Origin: an uncultured Gellertiella sp.
GTDB lineage: Bacteria > Pseudomonadota > Alphaproteobacteria > Rhizobiales > Rhizobiaceae
Assembly: GCF_963457605.1 (NCBI RefSeq)
Contig: NZ_OY735139.1
Span: 1-64,000, forward strand
Reading direction: 5' to 3'
Length of the DNA stretch: 64,000 bases
This document shows, in pieces, positions 23,997-33,832 of this stretch (position 1 is its first letter; every line of letters begins with the position of its first letter). Under the pieces are notes generated by a model. The model worked only from the letters and a program-made list of their open reading frames with translations. It made no database searches and was not told the DNA's origin. The position numbers and the translations under genes are program-made.

Positions 23997-25757
23997 ATGA
24001 ACCTGTTCGCAGACTTCGAATACAGAATTAAGAGCGCTCTTGAAACCCTTGATATCGTCAAGGAAAAGCGATCTGAACTGGATTTCGGCCGCATCAATGC
24101 GGAGCCGCCGCGCGACAGCGCGCACGGCGATGTCGCGACCAATGCGGCGATGGTTCTGTCAAAGCCTCTGGTCACCAATCCCCGGGCTCTCGCCGACATG
24201 CTGGCCGCAATCCTCAAGGAGGATGCCGATATCAGCGATGTCTCGGTGGCCGGTCCTGGCTTCATCAATATCCGCCTCTCCACCGCCTACTGGCAGCGGC
24301 TCGTCTCGCGGATGATTTCGGAGGGCATCGATTATGGCCGCTCCCCTGTCGGCAAGGGCCGCAAGGTCAATGTCGAATATGTCTCGGCCAATCCGACCGG
24401 ACCGATGCATGTCGGCCATTGCCGGGGTGCGGTAATCGGCGATGCGCTGGCCAACCTCATGGGCTTTGCCGGCTATGAGGTCACCAAGGAATATTACATC
24501 AACGACGCCGGCTCGCAGATCGACGTGCTCGCCCGCTCCGCCTTCCTGCGTTACCGCGAGGCGCTCGGCGAAGCGATCGGCGAGATCCCGTCGGGGCTCT
24601 ATCCCGGCGATTATCTCGTGCCGGTCGGCAAGGCGCTCAGCGACGAATTCGGCATCAAGCTGCGGGCCATGCCCGAGGACCAGTGGATGCCGCTGGTCAA
24701 GGAACGGGTGATCGCCGCGATGATGGTGATGATCCGGGAAGACCTGAAGGCGCTGAATGTCGTCCACGACGTGTTCTTTTCCGAGCGCAGCCTGCATGCA
24801 AACGGCGGTGCCGCGATCCGCACCGCGATCAACGACCTGACCTTCAAGGGCCATGTCTACAAGGGCACGCTGCCGCCGCCGAAGGGCGAGGTGTCCGAAG
24901 ACTGGGAAGATCGCGAGCAGGTGCTGTTCCGCTCCACCGAGGTCGGCGATGACATGGATCGGGCGCTGATCAAGTCGGATGGCAGCTACACCTATTTTGC
25001 CGCCGACGTCGCCTATTTCAGGGACAAGTATGAGCGTGGCTTCAACGAAATGATCTTCGTGCTGGGCGCCGATCACGGCGGCTATGTCAAGCGGCTGGAG
25101 GCGGTCGCCAAGGCCGTGTCGGAAGGCGAGGCCAGGCTGACGGTGCTGCTCTGCCAGCTGGTCAAGCTTTACCGCAATGGCGAACCGGTGAAGATGTCGA
25201 AACGCTCCGGCGATTTCGTCACGCTGCGGGAAGTGGTGGACGAGGTCGGACGTGATCCCGTCCGTTTCATGATGCTTTACCGCAAGAGCTCCGAACCGCT
25301 CGATTTCGACTTTGCCAAGGTGACGGAACAGTCGAAGGACAATCCGGTTTTCTACGTGCAATATGCCCATGCCCGCTGCATGTCGGTGTTCCGGCAGGCG
25401 AGGGAAGCCTTCGCCGACCTTGAAACTGATTCGAAAATTCTTGCCGAGTCGGTATTTGGACGGCTGGAGGACGCCAGCGAGATGCAGCTGATCGCCAAAC
25501 TGGCAGAATATCCGCGGGTAATCGAGCAGTCTGCACTGGCCCAGGAGCCCCATAGACTGGCTTTTTATCTGTATGATCTGGCCAGCGCCTTCCACGCGCA
25601 CTGGAATAAAGGTAAAGATCAACCAGAGTTACGGTTTGTTAACGATAAAAACCGAGAATTGAGCATTGCCAGACTAGGGCTGGTGTACGCCGTCGCTTCC
25701 GTTCTTAAGTCGGGCCTGTCCATTGTTGGGGCAGAAGCCAGGGAAGAGATGCGCTAG
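23997..25757 (+). CDS. argS: Arginyl-tRNA synthetase
   Basis: This 586-residue class I synthetase charges tRNA(Arg). The HIGH motif is [10 protein letters not shown] (about 132-141) and the KMSKS equivalent is [10 protein letters not shown]. The N-terminal Add-1 domain ([20 protein letters not shown]) and the C-terminal DALR anticodon-binding domain are complete. I start at the ATG at 23997, giving MNLFADFE as in relatives. An ATG three codons earlier is an alternative. The gene is followed by the SPOR protein gene after 61 bases. Confidence 0.96.
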   Translation: MNLFADFEYRIKSALETLDIVKEKRSELDFGRINAEPPRDSAHGDVATNAAMVLSKPLVTNPRALADMLAAILKEDADISDVSVAGPGFINIRLSTAYWQRLVSRMISEGIDYGRSPVGKGRKVNVEYVSANPTGPMHVGHCRGAVIGDALANLMGFAGYEVTKEYYINDAGSQIDVLARSAFLRYREALGEAIGEIPSGLYPGDYLVPVGKALSDEFGIKLRAMPEDQWMPLVKERVIAAMMVMIREDLKALNVVHDVFFSERSLHANGGAAIRTAINDLTFKGHVYKGTLPPPKGEVSEDWEDREQVLFRSTEVGDDMDRALIKSDGSYTYFAADVAYFRDKYERGFNEMIFVLGADHGGYVKRLEAVAKAVSEGEARLTVLLCQLVKLYRNGEPVKMSKRSGDFVTLREVVDEVGRDPVRFMMLYRKSSEPLDFDFAKVTEQSKDNPVFYVQYAHARCMSVFRQAREAFADLETDSKILAESVFGRLEDASEMQLIAKLAEYPRVIEQSALAQEPHRLAFYLYDLASAFHAHWNKGKDQPELRFVNDKNRELSIARLGLVYAVASVLKSGLSIVGAEAREEMR

Positions 25758-25818
25758 CGCCACCATTTTCCCACAATGCACTGGCAATGTATCTCGTTGA
25801 CAGTTGTGAGTGGATCGC

Positions 25819-28800
25819 ATGGCGGAAAAACAGTTTGCACTCGGCGGCACCAGAAGCGCCAGCTACCTTGAAGAGGATGATCCTCTGGCGGAGCTGGCGA
25901 GGATCGTCGGTTTTCAGGCTGAGCCTGTCCTGCCTGCGGAGGCGGCGGTGTCTTCCTCCCGCCCGGACCCTGTCCTGTCCGAATTTCCAGCCGGCGCAGT
26001 TGCCCCGGCTCCCGCCGCCAGCAATCCGGTTGCCGATCTCGAGGACGAGTTGCTGCGTGCCTTCGAAACCTACGAAGCACCAAGGGCAGAGCCTGAAGCC
26101 ATGGTGGCACCAATCGCGTTGCAGACGGTGTCCATCCCTGCAGTAGCGGCAGATGTGCCCGTGGCGGTGTCTGCCCCCGATGAGGACGACGATCCGTTCG
26201 GTGCCCTGGCCGCCATCGTCGCGTCGAGCGTCGGCGGTGACATGGGCATCCGCAGGGAGCCTCCGGTTGCTGTTGCGAGCGCTGCGGCTGCCGTAGAGGC
26301 ACCGGTTTTTGCCGTCGATACGCTTGAAGCCGAACTGATTGAATCCCTGGATGAAGCCGCCCTGGCCGTGGTGCCCGAGCCGCAGCAGCCGCGCCCTTCA
26401 GCGCCGCGCAGCCTGTCAAGGACCGTTGTGACCGCCACGGCGGCGGCGCCAGGTCCGGGCGAGCCCGGTTTCCGCATGCCCCTTGCCAATTTCCAGCAGC
26501 GGCGGATCGAGCCGCCGGGCGTAGTGGAGCCAGCTGTCGAAGCGGCGGCTGCAGATCGTGGCCTGGTCGATGCAATTGCCCCTTCGGATGCTGTCGACAT
26601 CGCCTGGGATCTGCCGGGCATCGAGCCTGAGGCCACCTCGGCCGATTCCATGGATGCCCTGCTTGACGGGGTGTCGCGCTATGACCTGCCGAAGCCTGTT
26701 GCCGCCGCACCGCTGCGCATCGAGCCGGCCTTTGATGCAGCCCTTGCCGCGATTTCAGGCGTGGCGGCCCGCATTGACACGCCGGTCGAACCTGCGGTGC
26801 TACATTCGGTTGCAGCAAGTGCGGAGCAGGTTCCGTCTGCTGAACTGGATGATCTGTTTTCCGCCGGTGATTTTGAACTCGACATCAGCGATATCGAGCA
26901 ACAGCTGGCAGATATCTCCTTTGATGACGAGCCCGTTGTCTTGGAACCGGTTGCCATCGATGTTGCCTCTGGCGCGCCGGGGGCAGGCTTGATCGACAGC
27001 GCCCTCGCGCCGGAAGAGTTCGCTCCGGCACCCGCAGTGTTTTCCGTGCAGAACGAGCGGGTGAAAGCCCCACCCGTGTCGCGAATTGCGGACACGGAGC
27101 CGGCCGCACCGGCCCCGCCTGTCCAGGCATCCTATGTCGCTCCGATGTTTGCCGCTTCGCCTGTTGGCGAACAGGCTGGCACAAGCGGGCAGGAGTTTGA
27201 TCCCACGCTGTTCGGCGAGACGGAAGAAACCGTCGAAGCGCTGGGCAATCTCGATGTTCCGGAACTCCATGTTCCCGAGCCGGAGGAGCCTGCCGTGGTT
27301 GTTCCTGATTATGATCTCGATATCGATGCGGAAATGGCAAGCCTGTTCGGCTCCATGCCGGAACGGCCGGTCACCCCGCCGATGCCGCAGGCGGCGAACG
27401 ATGCCTATGCCAATGGCTCCCTTTTCGAAACGCGACCGGCGCGTCCCGCCGCGCAAGTCGATACATTCGACGAATTCGAGAGGGCACTGGAAGACGATTT
27501 CCGCACCATGATGACCCAGCCGCTCGGGCAGAACCCGTCGGTATCGGGGACACCGCTGCGGCCGTCGATGGCCATGGGCGGGCGGTCCAGCCGCAACACG
27601 CTGCGTTCCGTGCTGCTGGCCGCCTGCGCCACCGGGGTGATCGCGCTGGTTGGCCTGGGTGGCTATCTCGTTCTCAAGCATGACAGGGGCGCTCTGGGCA
27701 CGGGGGAGCCACGGGTGATCACGGCGGACAAGGGTCCGGTCAAGGTCGTTCCCGAAAATCCGGGCGGGGTCACCGTTCCCAACCAGGACAAGGCGGTCTA
27801 TGACCGGGTTGCCGGCCACGAGAACGATACGGTCAAGCAAGGTTCCCTGGTGTCTTCGAATGAAGAACCGGTCGATGTGGTGCAGAAGACCCTGGTCCCC
27901 GACAATACTCTCGACACGGAAGCCGAGCAGGAGCAGGCCAATGCGCCAGCCCCGTCGACACCGGTTCAGGATACGCGTGACGCCCGGCTTCTGCCCGCCG
28001 ATGCCGCGCCTGCCGCGACCGGCCAGCAGGCTGCCGCCGCTCCCGGCGGCATCGCAGTGCGCAAGGTGCGCACGATGATCGTCAAGGCGGACGGGACGCT
28101 GGTTCCGCGTGAGGAACCAGCCCCGGCGGCCAGCGCCGATACCGCTTCCGCCCCGGCTGCTGCATCAAACGAGACCACGTCAGCGCTTCCGGGCAATGCC
28201 GCGCAGACGGCGTCACCCCTGCCTGCGGCTGCAGCTAATGCGGATGCCCCGGTAGATCCGGCGCTGAGACCTGCGACCGTGACCGATACGGCGAGCTCAA
28301 CTGCTCCGGCCGGCTCCGCTGGCCCGGCCGGCTCCGCTGGCCCGGCCGGCTCCGCTGGCCCGGTGGCGGCTGCACCTGAGGCGGACAATGCGCCGGCCTC
28401 GAATGAAAGCCTTGCCAGTGTGGCCAACAGCAAGGTCGACATCGCCCCGCCCGTCAACACCGTCAACACCGTCAAGACGGCTGACGTAACGGACCACGCG
28501 CCCATCCCGACGCCCCGTCCGTCCGACCAGCCGGTCAATGTGGTGAACACTGTCACCGAAAACGGCAATGTGAAACCCGCTCCGGCGGCAACGCAGCAGG
28601 TGGCCTCCGCTGAGCCGGTCGCAGCGCCGGTCACGGGCTCCTACGGCATGCAGATCGCCTCTTTGCCGACCTCTGCCGATGCCAGGGCCTCGATCCCGAA
28701 GCTCTCTGCCAAATTTGCAGGCGTCATTGGCGGCCGCAGCATCGGCATTCGCCAGGCCGATATTCCGGGCAAGGGCACCTATTACCGCCTGCGCGTCGAT

Positions 28801-28878
28801 GTCGGCAGCAAGGAACAGGCCATCGCGCTCTGCACCAAATACAAGGCCGCGGGCGGCAGCTGTCTGGTATCGAAGTAA
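25819..28878 (+). CDS. Large SPOR-domain envelope protein
   Basis: This 1019-residue protein has a long cytoplasmic N-terminal part (about 590 residues) rich in Ala, Pro, Glu and Val, and recurring short segments such as EDDPLAELARIVGF and DDDPFGALAAIV. One transmembrane helix follows near 597-618 (SVLLAACATGVIALVGLGGY). After it come a Pro/Ala-rich periplasmic linker and a C-terminal SPOR domain (YGMQIASLPTSADARASIPK to the end) that should bind denuded peptidoglycan at division sites. It has the type II topology of FtsN-like proteins. The gene normally lies between argS and nagZ in Rhizobiales. The start at 25819 is preceded by a GTG option three codons earlier. Confidence 0.88.
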   Translation: MAEKQFALGGTRSASYLEEDDPLAELARIVGFQAEPVLPAEAAVSSSRPDPVLSEFPAGAVAPAPAASNPVADLEDELLRAFETYEAPRAEPEAMVAPIALQTVSIPAVAADVPVAVSAPDEDDDPFGALAAIVASSVGGDMGIRREPPVAVASAAAAVEAPVFAVDTLEAELIESLDEAALAVVPEPQQPRPSAPRSLSRTVVTATAAAPGPGEPGFRMPLANFQQRRIEPPGVVEPAVEAAAADRGLVDAIAPSDAVDIAWDLPGIEPEATSADSMDALLDGVSRYDLPKPVAAAPLRIEPAFDAALAAISGVAARIDTPVEPAVLHSVAASAEQVPSAELDDLFSAGDFELDISDIEQQLADISFDDEPVVLEPVAIDVASGAPGAGLIDSALAPEEFAPAPAVFSVQNERVKAPPVSRIADTEPAAPAPPVQASYVAPMFAASPVGEQAGTSGQEFDPTLFGETEETVEALGNLDVPELHVPEPEEPAVVVPDYDLDIDAEMASLFGSMPERPVTPPMPQAANDAYANGSLFETRPARPAAQVDTFDEFERALEDDFRTMMTQPLGQNPSVSGTPLRPSMAMGGRSSRNTLRSVLLAACATGVIALVGLGGYLVLKHDRGALGTGEPRVITADKGPVKVVPENPGGVTVPNQDKAVYDRVAGHENDTVKQGSLVSSNEEPVDVVQKTLVPDNTLDTEAEQEQANAPAPSTPVQDTRDARLLPADAAPAATGQQAAAAPGGIAVRKVRTMIVKADGTLVPREEPAPAASADTASAPAAASNETTSALPGNAAQTASPLPAAAANADAPVDPALRPATVTDTASSTAPAGSAGPAGSAGPAGSAGPVAAAPEADNAPASNESLASVANSKVDIAPPVNTVNTVKTADVTDHAPIPTPRPSDQPVNVVNTVTENGNVKPAPAATQQVASAEPVAAPVTGSYGMQIASLPTSADARASIPKLSAKFAGVIGGRSIGIRQADIPGKGTYYRLRVDVGSKEQAIALCTKYKAAGGSCLVSK
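28308..28361 (+). repeat. Three perfect 18-bp tandem repeats inside the SPOR gene
   Basis: Three identical copies of an 18-base unit (28308-28325, 28326-28343, 28344-28361) encode the repeated peptide AGSAGP in the periplasmic linker. The unit is a multiple of three, so copy-number change would keep the frame. Confidence 0.9.
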
Positions 28879-28901
28879 CATCGACAGATCTGCAACATTG
28901 A

Positions 28902-28926
28902 AACGGCGGGGCGGGGCTCCGCCGTT
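28902..28926 (+). terminator. Hairpin after the SPOR gene
   Basis: An 8-bp perfect stem AACGGCGG/CCGCCGTT (28902-28909 with 28919-28926) lies 24 bases after the stop but lacks a T-run, so termination is uncertain. Confidence 0.4.
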
Positions 28927-29021
28927 CTGGCATTTCCGGGACCTCGTGAAAGCTGTGAAATCCGGACCGACTGGTCTTTGAGGGGGCTCGCTATTTGCCC
29001 GGTGCCCCTTATGATTCGGAT

Positions 29022-30035
29022 ATGAACGAATCAAAAGCACTCATTCTCGGCTGCAGCGGCCTCACCCTCACGGCGGATGAAAAGGCCTTTTATCGGGCGC
29101 ATCGTCCCTGGGGATTCATCCTGTTTGGCCGCAATATCGGCGATCCCGCCCAGATCGCCGACCTGATCACCGCGCTGCGCGACTGTGTCGGCTGGGAAGC
29201 GCCGGTGCTGACAGATCAGGAAGGTGGCCGCGTGCAGCGCATCAAGCCGCCGATCCTTGAGGCCTATCCCTCGGCGCAGGTGCTGGGCGATCTCTATCGG
29301 CAGGACCGCGACAAGGGCCTGCGCGCCGCATGGCTGATGTCGCGGCTGCATGCCTTCGACTTGAGCCGCCTCGGCTTCACAATGGATTGCCTGCCGGTGC
29401 TGGATGTCCCCGTACAGGGGGCGAGCAACGTCATCGGCACCCGGGCCTATGGCTTCGATCCGGTCACGGTGGCTGAGATGGGGCAGGCGGCAGCGGACGG
29501 CCTGAAGGCCGGTGGCATGCTGCCGGTGATGAAGCACATGCCCGGCCATGGTCGCGGCATGGCGGATTCCCACCATGAGCTGCCTGTGGTCCACGCCTCG
29601 CGGGTGGAACTGGACGCCCATGATTTCGCCCCCTTCCGTGCCCTCAAGGATGAAGCCTGCGGCATGAGCTGCCATGTGGTGTTTACCGCCATCGATCCCG
29701 ACCAGCCCGCGACCACCTCGCGCAAGGTGATTGACGAGGTGATCCGGGGTTCTATCGGCTTTGACGGGTTGCTGATGTCGGATGACAGCTCGATGAATGC
29801 CCTGCGCGGCACCATGGCCGAGCGGGCCCACAACATCGCCAGCAATGGCTGCGACATCGTCCTGCACTGCAATGGCGTGATGGAGGAGATGCAGGCGGTG
29901 GTGGCCAATGTCGGGCCGCTGTCCGGGCGGGCCTCTGAACGGGCCGCGCGGGCACTCGCCTCGATCCGGCCCGCCGATGGCCTGCCGGAAGAGGCTGTCC
30001 GGGCGGAATTCCACGCACTCCTGCCTGTCGCCTGA
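29022..30035 (+). CDS. nagZ: Beta-N-acetylhexosaminidase NagZ
   Basis: This 337-residue glycoside hydrolase family 3 enzyme removes GlcNAc from anhydro-muropeptides in cell-wall recycling. The motif KHMPGHGRG (about 171-179) matches the KH(F/I)PGHG signature with its catalytic His. The nucleophile is the Asp of MSDDSSMNAL (about 254). Other features are TDQEGGRVQRI and LFGRNIG. The ATG at 29022 is preferred to the frame extension at 28995. It lies 14 bases before scpA, so nagZ-scpA-scpB form an operon, as in other rhizobia. Confidence 0.93.
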   Translation: MNESKALILGCSGLTLTADEKAFYRAHRPWGFILFGRNIGDPAQIADLITALRDCVGWEAPVLTDQEGGRVQRIKPPILEAYPSAQVLGDLYRQDRDKGLRAAWLMSRLHAFDLSRLGFTMDCLPVLDVPVQGASNVIGTRAYGFDPVTVAEMGQAAADGLKAGGMLPVMKHMPGHGRGMADSHHELPVVHASRVELDAHDFAPFRALKDEACGMSCHVVFTAIDPDQPATTSRKVIDEVIRGSIGFDGLLMSDDSSMNALRGTMAERAHNIASNGCDIVLHCNGVMEEMQAVVANVGPLSGRASERAARALASIRPADGLPEEAVRAEFHALLPVA

Positions 30036-30049
30036 GGAGAAGCCGCCCG

Positions 30050-30916
30050 ATGGCCGTCACCCGCAACAGGACTGGAGACGGAACCCCGAATGCGCCGATG
30101 GAGCGGCTGTGGAGCGAAGGGGCAGAAGAACGGGCAATCACCGATCCCGCCCTGATCATCGATGTCGCGGGTTTTGAAGGGCCGCTCGACCTGTTGCTGC
30201 ATCTGGCGCGCGGCCAGAAGGTGGATCTCGCCCGTATCTCGGTGCTGGCGCTGGCCGAGCAATATCTGGAATTCGTTGACAGCGCCCGCAAGGTCAGGAT
30301 CGAGCTTGCGGCCGATTACCTGGTCATGGCCGCCTGGCTCGCCTTCCTGAAGTCGCGGCTGCTGATCCCGCAGCAGGCCAAGGACAATGGCCCCAGCGGC
30401 GAGGAAATGGCCGCAACCCTTGCCTTCCGCCTGAAGCGGCTCGAAGCCATGCGCCATGCCGCCGAGCGGCTGATCAACCGCGACCGGCTGGGGCGCGATG
30501 TCTTTGCCCGGGGTGCGCCGGAACATATCGCCGAGACCCGCCGGTCTGCCTATGAGGCGAGCCTCTATGATCTCCTGACCGCCTATGCCTCGCTGCGCCA
30601 GCGTCAGGCCATCACCCAGGTCACCATCGAACGACGCCGGGTCTGGTCGCTTGCCGATGCGCGCGGCATCCTCAACCGGCTGATCGGCGAACTTGCCGAC
30701 TGGACGGCGCTGGACACCTATCTGCTGCAATATCTGGTCCAGCCCGCCGACCGGGTCACGGCGATTGCCAGCGCTTTTGCGGCGTCGCTGGAAATGGTGC
30801 GCGAAGGCAGCATCGAAATCCGGCAGGACGGGGCCTTCTCGCCCCTCTACATGCGGCGCGGCGCGGGCCGCCCGGCAAACGCCGCCACCGGGGACGACAT
30901 CGATGCAGGACATTGA
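30050..30916 (+). CDS. scpA: Segregation and condensation protein A
   Basis: The kleisin subunit of the SMC-ScpAB condensin has 288 residues. The N-terminal FEGPLDLLLHLARGQKVDL is the signature of the SMC-neck-binding domain. A helical middle and a C-terminal winged-helix part follow. GAGGAGAAG lies upstream of the ATG at 30050. Its last 14 bases overlap scpB, indicating coupled synthesis. No smc gene is in the window. Confidence 0.95.
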   Translation: MAVTRNRTGDGTPNAPMERLWSEGAEERAITDPALIIDVAGFEGPLDLLLHLARGQKVDLARISVLALAEQYLEFVDSARKVRIELAADYLVMAAWLAFLKSRLLIPQQAKDNGPSGEEMAATLAFRLKRLEAMRHAAERLINRDRLGRDVFARGAPEHIAETRRSAYEASLYDLLTAYASLRQRQAITQVTIERRRVWSLADARGILNRLIGELADWTALDTYLLQYLVQPADRVTAIASAFAASLEMVREGSIEIRQDGAFSPLYMRRGAGRPANAATGDDIDAGH

Positions 30917-31598
30917 CGGCGACAGCCCGGCACCACGCGTGCATCCGGCCCTGGCCGAAGCCAAGCGCATCGCCGAAGCGCTGGTCTTTGCCTCCGCCCA
31001 GCCCGTCAGCGGGGCCTGGCTCAGCGAGCGGCTTCCCGCCGGAGTGGAACTGCGGGCGGTGATGGAAGCGCTGAAATCGGACTATGCGCTGCGCGGCGTT
31101 AATCTGGTGCAGGTAGGGGACAACTGGGCCTTCCGGACGGCAAGCGATCTGTCCTTCTTCATCCGTTCCGACCAGGACGAGGTGAAGAAACTGTCGCGCG
31201 CCGCCCTCGAAGTGCTGGCGATCATTGCCTATCACCAGCCGGTGACCCGCGCCGAAATCGAGGATATCAGGGGCGTTCAGACCTCGCGCGGCACGCTGGA
31301 CGTGCTGCTGGAGGCGGGCTGGATCCGGTTCCGTGGCCGCAGGCGCACGCCGGGCCGTCCTGTCACGCTCGGCACCACCCGCGATTTCCTCGATCATTTC
31401 GGCCTTGAGGAACTGCGCGACCTGCCGGGTCTGGAGGAACTGCGCGGGGCAGGGCTGCTGTCCGGACGCATCCCGGCGGGTTTCCAGGTGCCGCTGCCGA
31501 TGATGCATGAAGAGCTGACGGAAGAAGAAGATCCGATTACCCAGCTCGATCTCGAAGAACTCGGCCTCTTGACACCGGGCGGAGAACCGGACCAATAA
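30903..31598 (+). CDS. scpB: Segregation and condensation protein B
   Basis: The second condensin accessory protein has 231 residues and two winged-helix domains. Diagnostic segments are EALVFASAQPVS, LSRAALEVLAIIAYHQPVTR and RGRRRTPGRPVTLGTT. The start ATG at 30903 lies inside the scpA 3' end (14-base overlap). The frame is open further upstream within scpA but carries no ScpB similarity. The C-terminal acidic tail EELTEEEDPITQLDLEELG is typical of alphaproteobacterial forms. Confidence 0.95.
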   Translation: MQDIDGDSPAPRVHPALAEAKRIAEALVFASAQPVSGAWLSERLPAGVELRAVMEALKSDYALRGVNLVQVGDNWAFRTASDLSFFIRSDQDEVKKLSRAALEVLAIIAYHQPVTRAEIEDIRGVQTSRGTLDVLLEAGWIRFRGRRRTPGRPVTLGTTRDFLDHFGLEELRDLPGLEELRGAGLLSGRIPAGFQVPLPMMHEELTEEEDPITQLDLEELGLLTPGGEPDQ

Positions 31599-31671
31599 AG
31601 TCATGTTTTAATTTCGCCGCGCCCTCAATGCCGCAGGCAATTTAAGGGCGGGCAGCAGTGAGTAGGCGGGA

Positions 31672-32775
31672 ATGGTTCCTGACAGGCAGATGGCGCAAGG
31701 CCCGCAGGCCAAACGCACGGCGGGTGTCACCTTTGCAGCCCGTCTGGCATTCGAGGACATCCACCACAGCTACCACGGCAAGCCGACCATCAGGGGCGTG
31801 TCGCTGACGGCAGAGCCCGGCGAGGTGCTGTGCCTGCTTGGACCCTCCGGCTCCGGCAAGACCACCCTGCTGCGGATTGCCGCAGGTATCGAGGCGCAGA
31901 GCCATGGGCGGCTGGTGCTGAACGGCCAGGAAATTGCCGGACCGGGCCAGTTCCTGCCACCGGAAAAGCGCGGCATCGGGCTGATGTTTCAGGATTTCGC
32001 CCTGTTTCCGCATCTTTCGATTCTGGACAATGTCCGCTTCGGCCTGACGGCCCTGCCGAAGAAGGACGCGATTGCCGAAGCCATGGCGGCGCTGGAGCGG
32101 GTCGGGCTTGCCCGTTACGCCGAGGCCTATCCGCATGTTCTGTCCGGCGGCGAGCAGCAGCGCGTGGCGCTGGCCCGGGCGCTCGCCCCCCGTCCGAGCG
32201 TGCTTTTGATGGACGAGCCATTTTCAGGCCTTGATTCCCGGCTAAAGGATACGATCCGTGCCGATACGCTGGCGATCCTGCGCGAAACCCGGGCGACCGC
32301 CATCGTCGTCACCCATGATGCCGAGGAAGCGATGCGGATGGGCGACCGGATTGCGCTTCTGAAGGATGGCATGCTGGTACAGGCGGGTACGGCAGACGAT
32401 CTCTATCGCCGGCCGAAGGACCTGTTTACCGCAGCCTTCTTTTCGGAGGTCAACGAATTCGAATCGCGGGTGGAAGGGGGCGTGGCGGAAACACCGCTGG
32501 GTCCTGCTCCGGCTCCCGGACTGCGCGATGGCGCGATTGTCGATGTGGCCGTGCGCCTGTCGGGTGTTTCCGTTCTTGCGGAAGGCGGCAGCATACCCGC
32601 CCGGATCGTGGCGCGGCGGTTCCTCGGCGTGGTGGAATTGCTCAGCCTTGCCGTACCCGGCAGCGAACAACCGGTCAGGGCCCGCATCCGCGCCGACCAG
32701 TTGCCGCCGGGCGCAAAGGAGGTCACGCTCGACATTAACCCACAAGCCATTTTGGTGTTTGAAAAGATCGCCTAA
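31672..32775 (+). CDS. ABC transporter ATP-binding protein with TOBE-like tail (orphan)
   Basis: This ABC ATPase of the Fe(III)/spermidine/sulfate importer group (367 residues) has Walker A GPSGSGKTT, a Q-loop in MFQDFALFPHLS, signature LSGGEQQR, Walker B VLLMDEPFSGLD and H-loop VTHDAEEAMRMGD. The roughly 120 residues after the ATPase core form a regulatory TOBE-type domain. It looks FbpC-like, but no permease or binding protein gene is adjacent, so the substrate is unknown. The ATG at 31672 follows AGGCGGGA. An ATG at 31690 is the alternative start. It sits between scpB and tatA. Confidence 0.85.
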   Translation: MVPDRQMAQGPQAKRTAGVTFAARLAFEDIHHSYHGKPTIRGVSLTAEPGEVLCLLGPSGSGKTTLLRIAAGIEAQSHGRLVLNGQEIAGPGQFLPPEKRGIGLMFQDFALFPHLSILDNVRFGLTALPKKDAIAEAMAALERVGLARYAEAYPHVLSGGEQQRVALARALAPRPSVLLMDEPFSGLDSRLKDTIRADTLAILRETRATAIVVTHDAEEAMRMGDRIALLKDGMLVQAGTADDLYRRPKDLFTAAFFSEVNEFESRVEGGVAETPLGPAPAPGLRDGAIVDVAVRLSGVSVLAEGGSIPARIVARRFLGVVELLSLAVPGSEQPVRARIRADQLPPGAKEVTLDINPQAILVFEKIA

Positions 32776-32815
32776 ACGGCATACATGAATGACACGTTTT
32801 ACGAGGGAGAGTAGC

Positions 32816-33007
32816 ATGGGTTCTTTTAGCATCTGGCATTGGATGATTGTGCTGGCGATCGTTCTTCTCATGTTTGGCCGTGGCAAGATCCCGGAACTCA
32901 TGGGCGATGTCGCCAAGGGCATCAAGAATTTCAAGAAGGGCATGGCGGACGATGACGCCGCCGAAGTGGCCAAGACCGTCGATCACAAGGCTGACGAGGT
33001 CAAGTAA
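32816..33007 (+). CDS. tatA: Sec-independent translocase protein TatA
   Basis: This 63-residue pore-forming subunit of twin-arginine export has an N-terminal membrane helix ([20 protein letters not shown]), the [11 protein letters not shown] hinge, and then an amphipathic helix and a charged tail. The ATG at 32816 has GAGGGAGAG upstream. The first gene of tatABC, it is separated from tatB by 147 bases that I find empty. Confidence 0.95.
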   Translation: MGSFSIWHWMIVLAIVLLMFGRGKIPELMGDVAKGIKNFKKGMADDDAAEVAKTVDHKADEVK

Positions 33008-33154
33008 CCCGTCGCCAGTCGCGAGGCTGCCTGTTCCTGCTGCCCAAGGTGGCGGAAGGGTCGGGCAATCCCCGCCTGTGCCATGCCGCGCCGAGAACCT
33101 GCCCGTCCGGGCGGGTTTTCCTGTGAACAGTACCGGCTTCAGGAGCCCATAATC

Positions 33155-33832
33155 ATGCTGGATGTCGGCTGGTCCGAAATTCTTGTTATCGCAGTCGTGC
33201 TTATCGTCGTGGTGGGGCCAAAGGATCTGCCGCCGATGCTGCGGGCCTTCGCGAAAATGTCGCGGAAATTCACCACGATGGCCGGCGAGTTCCGCAAGCA
33301 GTTCGATGATGCGCTGAACGAAGCCGATATGGGGGATCTCCGCAAGACCATCTCCGATGTGCAGCGCCTGAACCCCGTCAATTCCCTGCGTGACGCCATG
33401 AACCCGCTGCGCCAGGCGGCGGAAGATATCCGCACGGATTTGAAGAAAACTGTCGAGGGCAGTTCGTCGGCAGCAACGGTCGAAACGCCCGTCGCCGTGA
33501 CCTTGCCGGAGCCGGCGGTCTCGCTTGACGGCACGGTGCCGGTCATTCCGCAGCCGGAGGCAAAGACACTGGTGCCGGATACGGCAAGTGTCGTGACATC
33601 AACTGCTGCGCTGGCCGAGCGCTTGCCGATGGCTCCCGTCGAGGAGGTCATTCAGGTGAAGCCGAAAACAGCGCGGAAGGCGAAGGCCGTTTCCGTGATC
33701 GATGAGGTCGCCCCGATCATGGCACCGGCAAAGCCCCGCGCCCGCAAGGCCGCAGCCACTTCGGTGGTTGAAGAGGCGGTGGTGACGGCTGCTCCCAAAA
33801 AGACGCGCGCGACGAAAAAGGACAAGGCATGA
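33155..33832 (+). CDS. tatB: Sec-independent translocase protein TatB
   Basis: This 225-residue TatB helps recognise twin-arginine signal peptides with TatC. The N-terminal hairpin MLDVGWSEILVIAVVLIVV followed by GPKDLPPMLRAFAKM is diagnostic. The rest is a long amphipathic and coiled segment and an Ala/Lys/Pro-rich tail ending in KKTRATKKDKA. AGGAGCCC lies before the ATG at 33155. Its stop overlaps the tatC start (ATGA). Confidence 0.95.
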   Translation: MLDVGWSEILVIAVVLIVVVGPKDLPPMLRAFAKMSRKFTTMAGEFRKQFDDALNEADMGDLRKTISDVQRLNPVNSLRDAMNPLRQAAEDIRTDLKKTVEGSSSAATVETPVAVTLPEPAVSLDGTVPVIPQPEAKTLVPDTASVVTSTAALAERLPMAPVEEVIQVKPKTARKAKAVSVIDEVAPIMAPAKPRARKAAATSVVEEAVVTAAPKKTRATKKDKA

